A stretch of 64,000 bases of DNA from CBFFRJ01 sp051486985 (lineage in GTDB: Bacteria; Pseudomonadota; Gammaproteobacteria; Enterobacterales; Enterobacteriaceae): the NCBI RefSeq assembly GCF_051486985.1, contig NZ_JAHVDV010000018.1, forward strand, positions 37,432-101,431, in the 5' to 3' direction. The notes below the pieces were generated by a model. It did not search any database. It had not been told where the DNA came from and worked only from the letters and a program-made list of their open reading frames with translations. The position numbers were made by a program, and so were the translations under genes. This document shows positions 9,528 to 18,911 of the stretch, piece after piece. Positions within the stretch are counted from its first letter, which is position 1; every line of letters starts with the position of its first letter.

Positions 9528-10060
9528 GCAAGGCAGCGGTGAATTTGTTGCCCTGGCGAGAAGCGCGACGGCAACGCTGCAGGCGATTCTGGGCCATGTT
9601 TCTCGTTATTACCGGCGTGCTGTTAGTCCTGGTGGTAACGAACATAAAAATCCGCGTCAATGCCGAGCGGCAAATTGTCCTTCTTTGGCTGGCCTCTGAC
9701 AGCGCGGCACTGGCGGCCATCGCGTCCAGAGAACCCCAATTAAAAGCTGCGCACGAAAAATGGGTTACGCAGCAGGCTCTTGCTAAGCAGCGGCATATGA
9801 CCCGCCTTTGGCAGGATCGTTTAGTGACGCTTGCACGGACCCTGCCTGAGAGCCTGTGGCTGACGACCCTGAGCTTTAGTCAGGGCCAGCTATCCCTTTC
9901 TGGTCTGACTCACTCATTTGAGGCCCTACGCGACTTTGAGCAAACGCTAAGCACCGTGGATGGCTTTCATTTGCAACAAACGCACTCCGCTAAGCGCGAT
10001 CCAAAGGGACGCTGGCTGTTTCACTATCGACTCGACCAGGAGGTAAACCATGCCCCGTGA
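9524..10060 (+). CDS. hofN: HofN, PilN-like inner membrane protein
   Basis: A PilN-type component expected to link the cytoplasmic HofM to the periplasmic part of the apparatus. The 178 residues begin with the PilN hallmark NLLPWRE at residues 7-13, followed by one membrane helix (about 22-42: FWAMFLVITGVLLVLVV) and a helical periplasmic region. The GTG start at 9524 overlaps the hofM stop (GTGA), indicating coupling. It ends inside the beginning of hofO. Confidence 0.9.
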   Translation: MSKAAVNLLPWREARRQRCRRFWAMFLVITGVLLVLVVTNIKIRVNAERQIVLLWLASDSAALAAIASREPQLKAAHEKWVTQQALAKQRHMTRLWQDRLVTLARTLPESLWLTTLSFSQGQLSLSGLTHSFEALRDFEQTLSTVDGFHLQQTHSAKRDPKGRWLFHYRLDQEVNHAP

Positions 10061-10517
10061 TGTTGAGTCCTGGTATGGCCTCGCTCCCTGGCTTCGTGGG
10101 TTTTGCGGCGTCATGCTCCTCACCCTTTGCCTGATGTGTTGCTGGTTTGGGATCCTGCGGCCTGCAGAGGCAGAACAGCAGGCGCTGGACGGGAAAAGGG
10201 TAACGCAGCAGCACGCACTCCGGCATCGCTGGCGGACCCTGATGGAGCTAAAACCGCCCGCGGGCGATGCGGTACCAACTACTGCTGTCAGGGAGGCGTT
10301 TTCCCCGCTGTCGTTTCATTCCGCAGGAAGGCAACTGCTTAGCTGGGAACCCACGCCGACGGGCGGAGAGATGTTGCTGGAAACCCGATGGAGCGCAGTG
10401 CCGCAGACCTTCCTTCAACTGTCTGAAGAAAACATGCTGGCCAAAGGGTTTTCTCTGGCGTTAAAGGAAAATGTCCTGCATTTCGCTTTGCAACTGGAGC
10501 GCAATAATGGCCGATAA
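10050..10517 (+). CDS. hofO: HofO, PilO-like protein
   Basis: A small single-span protein (155 residues) in the position of PilO, with a membrane helix at about residues 14-35 (RGFCGVMLLTLCLMCCWFGIL) and a periplasmic domain with LLSWEPTPTGGEM, matching the weakly conserved E. coli HofO. Start ATG at 10050 overlaps the hofN end by 11 bases and has an AGGAGG-type site in CAGGAGGTAAACC just upstream. Family sequence identity is low, so the name rests mainly on position and topology. Confidence 0.85.
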   Translation: MPRDVESWYGLAPWLRGFCGVMLLTLCLMCCWFGILRPAEAEQQALDGKRVTQQHALRHRWRTLMELKPPAGDAVPTTAVREAFSPLSFHSAGRQLLSWEPTPTGGEMLLETRWSAVPQTFLQLSEENMLAKGFSLALKENVLHFALQLERNNGR

Positions 10518-10980
10518 ATCGTCGCTCACTGTCTGTCTGCTGATGTTGCCGCTGATCCTCGGTATGCGTGATCCTTTTCAGCCTGTTCCGGACAGATGCC
10601 TGTTTTCCCAACAGTCGCTCTGGCAGTTGCAGGGTGCTGTCACCATCAACGGGCAGTCTGTTGGACTGGTACGGGATCCCACGGGCCGCTGGCACCGGTT
10701 ACGGGAGGGTGACAGGCTCTTTGCCAACTGGCGAGTGGTTCGCCTTAATAAGGAAGAGGCCATACTTGAAAATGGTGACGGCTGCTCACCGGATCGCTGG
10801 CATCTGAAACGAGAAGGAACTCAAAATGATAAAACGCATGGTGGTCATGCTGTGCCTCTGCATCCTGATGCCAGGTCTGCACGCGAAGGAGAAAGAGAAA
10901 TCCACAGACAAAGCGACACGACTGGTAACGCTTATCATGGACGACGTGCCAGTAGCGCAGGTGCTGCAGGCGCTGGCTGA
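10507..10980 (+). CDS. hofP: HofP, PilP-like protein with C-terminal overlap into hofQ
   Basis: A short exported or lipidated PilP-like protein. The ATG at 10507 overlaps the hofO stop and gives MADKSSLTVCLLMLPLILG, a probable signal sequence, then RDPFQPV and the PilP-like GQSVGLVRDPTGRWHRLREGD. The frame does not stop before hofQ starts at 10826 but runs on to 10980, adding about 52 residues (KTHGGHAVPLHP onward) that are encoded out of frame with hofQ and look unlike a domain. The functional part is probably residues 1-105. Confidence 0.75.
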   Translation: MADKSSLTVCLLMLPLILGMRDPFQPVPDRCLFSQQSLWQLQGAVTINGQSVGLVRDPTGRWHRLREGDRLFANWRVVRLNKEEAILENGDGCSPDRWHLKREGTQNDKTHGGHAVPLHPDARSAREGEREIHRQSDTTGNAYHGRRASSAGAAGAG

Positions 10981-12094
10981 GCAGGAAAACAAAAATCTGA
11001 TTATTACCCCCGATGTCAGCGGCACCCTGTCGCTGCATCTGGTGGAGGTGCCCTGGAAGCAGGCGCTACAAACGGTGCTGACAAGTACCGGATTATCGCT
11101 GCGCGAGGAGGGAAATATTTTGCACGTGCGCTCCGCGACCTGGCAGCAACAGCAGCGTGACGCGCAGGAGGTAGCAAGGGAAAAACAAAAGCAAAACCAG
11201 CCGCTTGAGGAGCGTAGTTTTACGTTGCGGTATGCCGATGCAGATGAGCTGGCGAAAGCCGGGGAGAAGCTGCTTAGCCCTAAGGGGGCTATCACCGTTG
11301 ATAAACGGCTAAATCGCCTGTTGCTGCGCGACAACAAAGCGGCACTTAATGCACTCGAAAAATGGGTGGCTCAAATGGACCTACCCGTGGAGCAGGTTGA
11401 GCTGGCGGCGTATATCGTCACTATTAATGAAAAAAGCCTGCGGGAACTGGGGGTGAAGTGGGGGTTAGGCGAAGCGACAAAACCGGCTCAACGAGGACAG
11501 GTCTCGACCCTTTCAGCCGACCTGTCGGTGGAAACGGCCAGCACGCGGGTAGGCTTTAATATTGGCAGTATCAACGGACGTCTGCTGGATCTTGAGCTCT
11601 CTGCGCTGGAGCAAAAACAACAGCTGGAGATCATTGCCAGCCCACGGTTGCTCACTTCACATATGCAGCCAGCCAGTATCAAGCAGGGCAGTGAGATTCC
11701 TTATCAGGTTTCCAGCGGTGAAAGTGGCGCCACGTCGGTGGAATTTAAAGAAGCGGTGTTGGGAATGGAAGTTACCCCAACGGTTCTGGCCGATGAGCGG
11801 GTGCGTTTGAAACTTCGCATCACCCAGAACGTCCCCGGTCAGGTTCTCCAGCAAGCCGATGGCGAAGTCCTTGCCATCGATAAACAGGAAATTGAAACCC
11901 AGGTGGAAATAAAAAGCGGTGAGACGCTGGCGCTTGGCGGTATTTTCTCGCAAAAGAACAAAGCGGGAACCGACAGCGTGCCCGTTTTAGGGAGTATTCC
12001 CTGGGTTGGCCGCCTGTTTCGTCATGATGGTAAAGACAATGAACGGCGTGAACTGGTGGTCTTCATTACGCCACGGCTGGTGGCGGTTCGTTAA
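10826..12094 (+). CDS. hofQ: HofQ, outer membrane secretin (PilQ/ComE-like)
   Basis: A secretin expected to form the outer membrane channel for DNA uptake or pilus-like fibres. The 422 residues start with a signal peptide (MIKRMVVMLCLCILMPGLHA). An N-terminal STN/secretin-N region (MDDVPVAQVLQALAEQ) is followed by an NolW-like segment (about 125-185) and the beta-rich secretin domain with the conserved VPVLGSIPWVGRLFR near the C terminus, ending in ERRELVVFITPRLV. Last gene of the hof operon; it begins inside the 3' end of the hofP frame. Confidence 0.93.
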   Translation: MIKRMVVMLCLCILMPGLHAKEKEKSTDKATRLVTLIMDDVPVAQVLQALAEQENKNLIITPDVSGTLSLHLVEVPWKQALQTVLTSTGLSLREEGNILHVRSATWQQQQRDAQEVAREKQKQNQPLEERSFTLRYADADELAKAGEKLLSPKGAITVDKRLNRLLLRDNKAALNALEKWVAQMDLPVEQVELAAYIVTINEKSLRELGVKWGLGEATKPAQRGQVSTLSADLSVETASTRVGFNIGSINGRLLDLELSALEQKQQLEIIASPRLLTSHMQPASIKQGSEIPYQVSSGESGATSVEFKEAVLGMEVTPTVLADERVRLKLRITQNVPGQVLQQADGEVLAIDKQEIETQVEIKSGETLALGGIFSQKNKAGTDSVPVLGSIPWVGRLFRHDGKDNERRELVVFITPRLVAVR

Positions 12095-12386
12095 TTGATA
12101 CATATTCCGTACCGCTTTTTCTGCTTAACTCGATACAGGTGTTTGACGTGAGAGATGATTTAGCTTACAAGGAGTACCGATTTGAGAGTCAGCGAATACC
12201 TACTACCCTAAAACGGTCTCTATGCGGTTAGTAATTTAATCAGTTGCCAAACCAGTCATTGTACTGAGATAATTTTTGGTCTGACTCTCGAACTTACGTA
12301 TATGAGGTTTCAGTTCATGTCCTGCTTAAAAAGGTGTCAACGAAGCAGGTTTATCATCAACGAATAGTCTTAGTAATACCGAAAAA
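12095..12386. promoter_or_regulatory. aroK upstream region
   Basis: This 292-base gap between hofQ and aroK has no gene. It is AT-rich and in E. coli the corresponding region carries the promoters of the aroK-aroB-damX-dam-rpe-gph-trpS superoperon. I could not assign individual -35 and -10 boxes with confidence, nor do I see a strong terminator for hofQ. Confidence 0.5.
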
Positions 12387-12908
12387 ATGGCAGAGAAACG
12401 CAATATCTTTCTGGTTGGGCCTATGGGTGCCGGCAAAAGCACTATTGGGCGTCAGTTAGCTCAACAACTGAATATGGAATTTTACGATTCTGATCAAGAG
12501 ATTGAGAAACGAACCGGAGCTGATGTGGGCTGGGTCTTCGATGTAGAAGGTGAAGAAGGTTTCCGCGATCGCGAAGAAAAGATCATCAACGAGCTAACGG
12601 AAAAGCAGGGAATTGTACTGGCTACCGGCGGCGGCTCTGTGAAATCTCGCGAAACCCGTAATCGTCTCTCCGCCCGAGGTGTCGTGGTTTATCTGGAAAC
12701 CACCATCGAAAAGCAATTGGCTCGTACTCAACGTGACAAAAAACGTCCACTTCTGCAGGTGGAAACGCCGCCGCGTGAAGTGCTGGTGGCGCTGGCTGAT
12801 GAACGTAATCCTCTTTATGAAGAGATTGCTGACGTTACCATTCGCACTGATGACCAGAGCGCGAAAGTGGTCGCAAACCAGATTATCCATATGCTGGAAA
12901 GCAACTAA
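12387..12908 (+). CDS. aroK: Shikimate kinase I
   Basis: Phosphorylates shikimate to shikimate 3-phosphate in the chorismate pathway. The P-loop GPMGAGKST is at residues 11-19, the shikimate-binding Asp in FYDSD near 34-36, and the GGG substrate loop in LATGGGSV near 79-82. Length is 173 residues, as in E. coli AroK. First gene of a long operon; aroB follows after 55 bases. Confidence 0.97.
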   Translation: MAEKRNIFLVGPMGAGKSTIGRQLAQQLNMEFYDSDQEIEKRTGADVGWVFDVEGEEGFRDREEKIINELTEKQGIVLATGGGSVKSRETRNRLSARGVVVYLETTIEKQLARTQRDKKRPLLQVETPPREVLVALADERNPLYEEIADVTIRTDDQSAKVVANQIIHMLESN

Positions 12909-12963
12909 TTCTGGCTCAACTCACAGGCCTGCGGGTTTAAGCAATTAAGGTGGATGTCGCGTC

Positions 12964-14052
12964 ATGGAGAGGATTACCGTCACTCTTGGGGAACGTAGTT
13001 ACCCTATTACCATCGCGGCTGGTTTGTTCAACGATCCAGCTTCCTTCCTGCCCCTGAAGTCTGGTGACCAGGTAATGCTGGTTACCAACGAGACACTGGC
13101 ACCGCTCTATCTTGATAAAGTCCGTCAGGTGCTGGAAAGCGCAGGGGTCAATGTTGACAGTGTGATATTACCGGATGGCGAGCAGTACAAAAGCCTGACG
13201 GTGCTTGACACTGTTTTTACGGCGCTATTGCAAAAACCCCATGGTCGTGACACCACGCTTGTTGCGCTGGGGGGAGGCGTCATTGGCGATCTTACCGGCT
13301 TTGCGGCAGCAAGCTATCAGCGTGGCGTTCGTTTTATCCAGGTTCCTACTACGTTGCTTTCCCAGGTGGATTCTTCCGTTGGCGGGAAAACAGCGGTTAA
13401 CCACCCTCTTGGCAAAAATATGATTGGCGCGTTTTACCAGCCGGCTTCGGTCGTGGTGGATCTCGACTGCCTTTCAACACTGCCGGCACGTGAATTGTCG
13501 TCTGGTCTGGCTGAGGTCATTAAATACGGCATCATTCTTGATGGCGCCTTTTTCGACTGGCTGGAAGACAATCTTGATGCATTGCTGCGCCTGGATGGTA
13601 AGGCGATGGCTTACTGTATTCGCCGTTGTTGTGAGCTAAAAGCCGAAGTTGTGGCAGCTGACGAGCGGGAAACAGGCTTACGTGCTTTACTCAATCTGGG
13701 ACATACCTTTGGTCACGCAATAGAAGCCGAAATGGGTTACGGCAACTGGCTGCATGGCGAAGCCGTCGCTGCGGGTATGGTGATGGCCGCACGCGCGTCT
13801 GAACGTTTGGGTCAGTTTAACCCTGAAGACACGCAACGCATCATTACGCTGCTTCAACGTGCCGGGCTACCGGTATGTGGGCCGCAGGAGATGTCTGCTC
13901 AGGCATACATTCCCCATATGCTGCGTGATAAAAAAGTGTTGGCAGGTGAGCTACGTTTAGTGCTCCCGCTGGCAATAGGGAAGAGTGAAGTTCGTGGCGG
14001 AGTGTCACAAGAGGTCGTACTTAGCGCTATTGCTGATTGCCAGCAGGCGTAA
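12964..14052 (+). CDS. aroB: 3-dehydroquinate synthase
   Basis: Converts DAHP to 3-dehydroquinate, the second step of the shikimate pathway, using NAD and zinc or cobalt. The 362 residues show the NAD-binding GGGVIGD at 103-109, DSSVGGKTAVNH, and the metal-ligand region NLGHTFGHAIE with later LHGEAVAAGM. Both chorismate-pathway genes aroK and aroB are adjacent and co-directional, ahead of damX. Confidence 0.97.
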   Translation: MERITVTLGERSYPITIAAGLFNDPASFLPLKSGDQVMLVTNETLAPLYLDKVRQVLESAGVNVDSVILPDGEQYKSLTVLDTVFTALLQKPHGRDTTLVALGGGVIGDLTGFAAASYQRGVRFIQVPTTLLSQVDSSVGGKTAVNHPLGKNMIGAFYQPASVVVDLDCLSTLPARELSSGLAEVIKYGIILDGAFFDWLEDNLDALLRLDGKAMAYCIRRCCELKAEVVAADERETGLRALLNLGHTFGHAIEAEMGYGNWLHGEAVAAGMVMAARASERLGQFNPEDTQRIITLLQRAGLPVCGPQEMSAQAYIPHMLRDKKVLAGELRLVLPLAIGKSEVRGGVSQEVVLSAIADCQQA

Positions 14053-14141
14053 CAACTAGAAAGGTTTGCTGCGCATGCGCGGCTTTTAAAGTCGGGCTTT
14101 ATGCACAGGTGGTTGGCATAAGCCTTTGAGTGGGGTGTTAA

Positions 14142-15458
14142 ATGGATGAATTCAAACCAGAAGACGATCTGAAACCCGATCCAAGCGATCGTCGTACTGG
14201 TCGTTCTCGTCAATCTTCTGAACGTATCGATGATCCGCAGATCAACTTTGATGATGTTGATGTCGATGCAGACGATCGTCGTCCTTCACGTGCACGTAAA
14301 GCGCGTGATGAGCGCGAGGAGTACGAAGAAGATTACGAAGCGGAAGAAGAGTCACTTGACGAGGAGCGTGCAGAACGCCGTCCGCGCAAGCGTAAAAAAG
14401 CCGTAGCCGCGAAGCCTGCTTCACGCCAGTATGTGATGATGGGCGTGGGTATTCTGGTGCTCCTGCTGCTCATTGTGGGAATCGGTTCTTCCCTTAAGGC
14501 ACCGTCCACCCCTGCAGCTGGTGACTCCGCATCAACGGAAAAAAATATCGATCTCTCCGGCAATGGCACGAATGCCGCTGCTGATCAGGCGAACGGTGCG
14601 CAACCGGCACCAGGTAATACCCCGGCTCAGGACACTGCGGCTAACGCGAATACGTCACGCGATGTCTCCCTGCCGCCCATCTCCTCCACCCCGTCACAAA
14701 GCCAGGCTTCTGCAACACCGGAAGGTCAGCAGCGTCTTGAAGTGCAGGGTGATTTAAACAGCGCATTATCTTCACCGCAGGATCAGGCGCAGCTCAATAA
14801 TGCGGTGGCGAACAGTACCCTGCCCACTGAACCTGCAACCGTTGCACCGGTACGCGGTGGTAACAGCAATGCAGCACACGCCACGGCTGAAAATAATAGC
14901 AGCAGCGCGCGTCCTGAACGTAAGCAGATGGTTATTGAGCCTAAACCCCAGGTTAAGCAACCCGTTGCGAAAGCTGAGCCTAAGACGGTTACGCCTCCGG
15001 CTGCTCAACAACCTAAACGCACTGAAAGCGTAGCGGCTGCACCCGTTAAAACGCCACCTGCGTCAACTGCTGCTCCGAAAGCCCCTGTTTCTACCGCCGC
15101 TCCGAAAGCGCCAGCGTCTACGGCTGCGCCAACAGCAACGGCTGCAGCACCTTCGGCAGGCGCGGGCGCGACCGGCAATGTCGGTTCGCTGAAGTCGGCA
15201 CCGGGCAGCCACTACACTTTGCAGCTGAGCAGCTCGTCTAATTCCACCAATCTGAATGCCTGGGCGAAGAAAGAAAATCTGAAAAACTTTGTGGTTTATC
15301 AGACGACCCGTAACGGTCAGCCCTGGTATGTGCTGGTAAGTGGCGTTTATGCCTCAAAAGAAGACGCCAAGCGCGCAGTGGCAACTCTGCCATCAGATGT
15401 ACAGGCGAAAAATCCGTGGGCGAAGCCGCTGCACCAGGTGCAGGCCGATCTTAAGTAA
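14142..15458 (+). CDS. damX: Cell division protein DamX (SPOR domain)
   Basis: A septal-ring protein that binds denuded peptidoglycan. The 438 residues comprise a highly charged cytoplasmic part (to about residue 90, acidic runs such as YEEDYEAEEE then RPRKRKK), a membrane helix (about 95-117), a long Ala/Pro/Thr-rich periplasmic linker, and a C-terminal SPOR domain (about 350-435: YTLQLSSSSNSTNLNAW ... YVLVSGVYASKEDAK). The linker holds near-perfect STAAPKAP repeats around 15060-15135. Confidence 0.95.
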   Translation: MDEFKPEDDLKPDPSDRRTGRSRQSSERIDDPQINFDDVDVDADDRRPSRARKARDEREEYEEDYEAEEESLDEERAERRPRKRKKAVAAKPASRQYVMMGVGILVLLLLIVGIGSSLKAPSTPAAGDSASTEKNIDLSGNGTNAAADQANGAQPAPGNTPAQDTAANANTSRDVSLPPISSTPSQSQASATPEGQQRLEVQGDLNSALSSPQDQAQLNNAVANSTLPTEPATVAPVRGGNSNAAHATAENNSSSARPERKQMVIEPKPQVKQPVAKAEPKTVTPPAAQQPKRTESVAAAPVKTPPASTAAPKAPVSTAAPKAPASTAAPTATAAAPSAGAGATGNVGSLKSAPGSHYTLQLSSSSNSTNLNAWAKKENLKNFVVYQTTRNGQPWYVLVSGVYASKEDAKRAVATLPSDVQAKNPWAKPLHQVQADLK

Positions 15459-15525
15459 TGTTTAAAGCGCAGGATGCTGTCGGAGCTGTCTCCACAGCCG
15501 GAGAGAGTGTAATCAATCATCCAGC

Positions 15526-16347
15526 ATGAAAAAAAATCGCGCTTTTCTGAAATGGGCAGGGGGGAAGTACCCCCTGCTTACCGATATTGAACGACATCTG
15601 CCCTCGGGCGATTGTCTTATTGAACCCTTTGTCGGTGCGGGTTCTGTTTTCCTCAATACTTCATATTCCCGTTATATCCTTGCGGATATCAACAGCGATC
15701 TGATTAGCCTTTACAATATCGTCAAAGAAAATGTTGACGGTTATGTGGACGCCGCAAGGGCGCTTTTTACGCCCGATAACAATCAATCGGAAATCTACTA
15801 CCAGCTTCGCAGCGAGTTTAATCAGAGCCGCGACCCGCTCCGTCGTGCGGCGTTATTTTTGTATCTCAACCGCCACGGTTACAACGGTTTATGTCGCTAC
15901 AATTTGCGTGGCGAATTTAACGTACCTTTTGGTCGTTACAAAAAGCCCTACTTCCCGGAAGCAGAGTTGTATCATTTTGCGCAAAAAGCGCAGAATGCCT
16001 TTTTCTACTGCGAATCTTACGCTGACAGCATGGCGCGTGCGGATGCCAGTTCCGTGGTGTATTGCGATCCGCCGTACGCCCCCCTTTCTGCGACGGCGAA
16101 CTTCACGGCTTATCACACCAACAGTTTTACCCTTGAACAGCAGGCCCATCTGGCCTCCATTGCTGAGAGCCTGGTAAGTAATCGAATTCCGGTTTTGATT
16201 TCCAACCATGACACGGCGCTCACCCGTGAATGGTACAGTCAGGCAAAACTGCATGTGGTGAAAGTGCGGCGCAGCATCAGCAGCAACGGTGGTACACGCA
16301 AAAAGGTGGATGAATTACTGGCGCTGTATCGCCCGACGACCGTGTAG
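15526..16347 (+). CDS. dam: DNA adenine methyltransferase
   Basis: Methylates the N6 of adenine in GATC, serving mismatch repair strand choice, SeqA-controlled replication and gene regulation. The 273 residues carry the AdoMet motif EPFVGAGS at 33-40 and the catalytic DPPY at Asp181-Tyr184. An N-terminal FLKWAGGKYPLL block, typical of D12-class enzymes, is at 8-18. It lies 67 bases after damX, in the same place as in E. coli, so it is the housekeeping Dam and not a phage copy. Confidence 0.98.
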   Translation: MKKNRAFLKWAGGKYPLLTDIERHLPSGDCLIEPFVGAGSVFLNTSYSRYILADINSDLISLYNIVKENVDGYVDAARALFTPDNNQSEIYYQLRSEFNQSRDPLRRAALFLYLNRHGYNGLCRYNLRGEFNVPFGRYKKPYFPEAELYHFAQKAQNAFFYCESYADSMARADASSVVYCDPPYAPLSATANFTAYHTNSFTLEQQAHLASIAESLVSNRIPVLISNHDTALTREWYSQAKLHVVKVRRSISSNGGTRKKVDELLALYRPTTV

Positions 16348-16422
16348 CCCTGTTTAATCGCCGTCGTTACGCGTTCACCTTAGCCGGTAAAATGACTTTA
16401 TTTTCTTCTCAAGGAGATGCGG

Positions 16423-17100
16423 ATGACACAGTATTTGATTGCCCCTTCGATTCTCTCGGCTGACTTTGCTCGTCTGGGAGAGGACACGGCCAATGCGCTG
16501 GCTGCTGGTGGAGATGTGGTGCATTTTGATGTGATGGATAACCATTACGTGCCCAATCTGACTATCGGGCCGATGGTTCTGAAAGCACTGCGTAACTACG
16601 GCATCACCGCACCTATTGATGTGCACCTGATGGTGAAACCCGTTGATCGTCTGGTCCCGGATTTTGCTGATGCGGGCGCAAGCATTATCACCTTTCACCC
16701 GGAAGCATCAGAACACGTTGACCGCACCCTGCAGCTCATTAAAGAACATGGCTGCAAAGCAGGACTGGTCTTTAACCCGGCCACGCCGCTGAGTTATCTG
16801 GATTATGTCATGGATAAGCTGGACGTCATTTTGCTGATGTCCGTGAACCCCGGTTTCGGTGGGCAGTCCTTCATTCCGCATACGCTGGATAAACTGCGTG
16901 AAGTGCGTCGCCGTATTGACGCCTCAGGGTTTGACATCCGTCTTGAAGTAGATGGGGGGGTGAAGGCGAGTAATATCCGTGAAATCGCTGCTGCTGGTGC
17001 GGATATGTTTGTTGCTGGCTCTGCAGTTTTTGGTCAGCCGGACTACAAGAAAGTGATTGATGAGATGCGCAGTGAACTGGCAAAGGTAAGTCATGGATAA
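16423..17100 (+). CDS. rpe: Ribulose-phosphate 3-epimerase
   Basis: Interconverts ribulose 5-phosphate and xylulose 5-phosphate in the pentose phosphate pathway. The 225-residue TIM barrel shows APSILSADFARLG, HFDVMDNHYVPN, DVHLMV, MSVNPGFGGQ and DGGV, which hold the metal ligands and catalytic aspartates. The ATG at 16423 is six bases after AAGGAG and matches the family start; an ATG at 16417 would lie directly on that ribosome binding site. The end overlaps gph by eight bases. Confidence 0.97.
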   Translation: MTQYLIAPSILSADFARLGEDTANALAAGGDVVHFDVMDNHYVPNLTIGPMVLKALRNYGITAPIDVHLMVKPVDRLVPDFADAGASIITFHPEASEHVDRTLQLIKEHGCKAGLVFNPATPLSYLDYVMDKLDVILLMSVNPGFGGQSFIPHTLDKLREVRRRIDASGFDIRLEVDGGVKASNIREIAAAGADMFVAGSAVFGQPDYKKVIDEMRSELAKVSHG

Positions 17101-17854
17101 ATTGCAGGCAATTCGCGGGGTAGCCTTTGACCTCGACGGGACGCTGGTTGACAGCGCACCGGGTTTAACCGCAGCAGTCGATAACGCGCTGTATGCACTC
17201 GAACTGCCACAGGCGGGTGAGGAGCGGGTCATTACCTGGATTGGTAACGGCGCCGATGTGCTGATGTCGCGCGCACTGGCCTGGTCATTACAGGAGCGCA
17301 ATGCGCAGCGTGCCGCATCGGGTAAACCAGCGGTTAACGCGGCGGATATTCCAGAAGACGAGCAGGCTTTCATGCTGCGTAAGCTGTTTGACCGCTACTA
17401 CGCTGAGTCGGTTGAAGCGGGGAGCTTCCTGTTCCCGGATGTGGCCGAAACGCTCGAGGTTCTCTATGCGCAAGGTTTGCCGCTGGCGCTGGTAACCAAT
17501 AAGCCCACACCGTTTGTCGCGCCTTTGCTCGAAGCACTCGGCATTGCCCACTATTTCAGCCACGTCATCGGCGGTGATGACGTGAAGAACAAAAAGCCCC
17601 ATCCGGAGCCGTTGCTGTTGGTGGCAGAAAAGCTGGGTCTGACGCCTGACCAGCTACTGTTTGTTGGGGATTCCCGTAACGATATTCAGGCAGCTCAGGC
17701 GGCAGGATGTTGCTCCGTGGGGCTGACTTATGGTTACAATTACGGCGAAGCTATTACGTTAAGCGAGCCGGACTATGTATACGACCGCTTTAACGAATTA
17801 CTGCCCGCTCTCGGGCTTTCGCACAGTGAAAATCAGGACGTGAAACATGACTAA
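17093..17854 (+). CDS. gph: Phosphoglycolate phosphatase
   Basis: A HAD hydrolase that removes phosphoglycolate formed during repair of oxidised DNA ends. The motif I DLDGTLVD is at residues 13-20 (Asp13 nucleophile), motif II in LVTNKPT, motif III at KKPHPEP and motif IV in FVGDSRND. The 253-residue length is normal. It overlaps rpe by 8 bases and trpS by 8 bases, so translation of the three is likely coupled. Confidence 0.96.
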   Translation: MDKLQAIRGVAFDLDGTLVDSAPGLTAAVDNALYALELPQAGEERVITWIGNGADVLMSRALAWSLQERNAQRAASGKPAVNAADIPEDEQAFMLRKLFDRYYAESVEAGSFLFPDVAETLEVLYAQGLPLALVTNKPTPFVAPLLEALGIAHYFSHVIGGDDVKNKKPHPEPLLLVAEKLGLTPDQLLFVGDSRNDIQAAQAAGCCSVGLTYGYNYGEAITLSEPDYVYDRFNELLPALGLSHSENQDVKHD

Positions 17855-18851
17855 GCCCATCGTATTTAGTGGCGCACAGCCCTCAGGTGAATTGACCATT
17901 GGTAACTACATGGGTGCGCTGCGACAGTGGGTAAACATGCAGGATGATTACCACTGCATCTATTGCATCGTCGATCTGCATGCCATCACTGCGCGTCAGG
18001 ACCCTGAGAAGTTGCGTAAAGCCACCCTGGACACCCTGGCGCTCTATCTGGCCTGTGGTATCGATCCTGAGAAAAGCACCATCTTTGTTCAGTCCCATGC
18101 GCCAGAACATGCGCAGCTCGGCTGGGCGCTGAACTGTTACACCTATTTCGGCGAACTGAGCCGCATGACGCAGTTCAAAGACAAATCAGCACGCTACTCC
18201 GAAAACATTAACGCCGGTCTGTTTGACTACCCGGTGCTGATGGCGGCGGACATTTTGTTGTACCAGACCAACCTGGTGCCGGTGGGTGAAGATCAGAAAC
18301 AGCATCTTGAGCTGAGCCGCGATATCGCGCAGCGTTTCAATGCGATTTACGGTGACGTCTTTAAAGTGCCGGAACCCTTCATCCCTAAATCCGGTGCCCG
18401 CGTGATGTCCCTGCTGGAACCGACCAAAAAGATGTCCAAGTCTGACGATAACCGTAATAACGTGATAGGCCTGCTGGAAGATCCGAAATCGGTCGTTAAG
18501 AAAATCAAACGCGCGATGACCGATGGCGATGAGCCACCCGTTGTCCGTTATGACGTCAAAGAGAAAGCGGGGGTCTCTAACCTGCTTGATATTCTCTCCG
18601 GTGTGACGGGCCAGAGCATTCCTGAGCTGGAACAGCACTTTGAAGGCAAGATGTATGGTCATCTGAAAGGGGAAGTGGCGGATGCCGTTTCCGGCATGCT
18701 GACTGAGCTTCAGGAGCGCTACCATCGTTACCGTAACGATGAAGCTTTCCTGCAGAAGATCATGAAAGAGGGTGCAGAGAAAGCCAGCGCCCATGCCTCC
18801 CGGACCTTAAAAGCCGTTTATGACGCCATCGGGTTTGTCGGCAAGCCGTAA
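17847..18851 (+). CDS. trpS: Tryptophanyl-tRNA synthetase
   Basis: Charges tRNA-Trp with tryptophan. The 334-residue class Ic enzyme shows the HIGH-like TIGNYMGAL segment (residues about 17-25) and KMSKS at about 195-199. Last gene of the aroK superoperon, followed by a strong terminator. Confidence 0.98.
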   Translation: MTKPIVFSGAQPSGELTIGNYMGALRQWVNMQDDYHCIYCIVDLHAITARQDPEKLRKATLDTLALYLACGIDPEKSTIFVQSHAPEHAQLGWALNCYTYFGELSRMTQFKDKSARYSENINAGLFDYPVLMAADILLYQTNLVPVGEDQKQHLELSRDIAQRFNAIYGDVFKVPEPFIPKSGARVMSLLEPTKKMSKSDDNRNNVIGLLEDPKSVVKKIKRAMTDGDEPPVVRYDVKEKAGVSNLLDILSGVTGQSIPELEQHFEGKMYGHLKGEVADAVSGMLTELQERYHRYRNDEAFLQKIMKEGAEKASAHASRTLKAVYDAIGFVGKP

Positions 18852-18869
18852 TCGCGACATCGACATGAT

Positions 18870-18895
18870 GAAGAGGGCTACGGCCCTCTTTTTTC
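18870..18895 (+). terminator. Terminator of trpS
   Basis: GAAGAGGGC-TAC-GGCCCTCTT followed by TTTT gives a strong stem with a U run 20 bases after the trpS stop. It ends the aroK-trpS superoperon. frlR ends just to the right on the opposite strand and may use the same hairpin. Confidence 0.9.
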
Positions 18896-18911
18896 GTCTT
18901 ATCGGCGCAGC

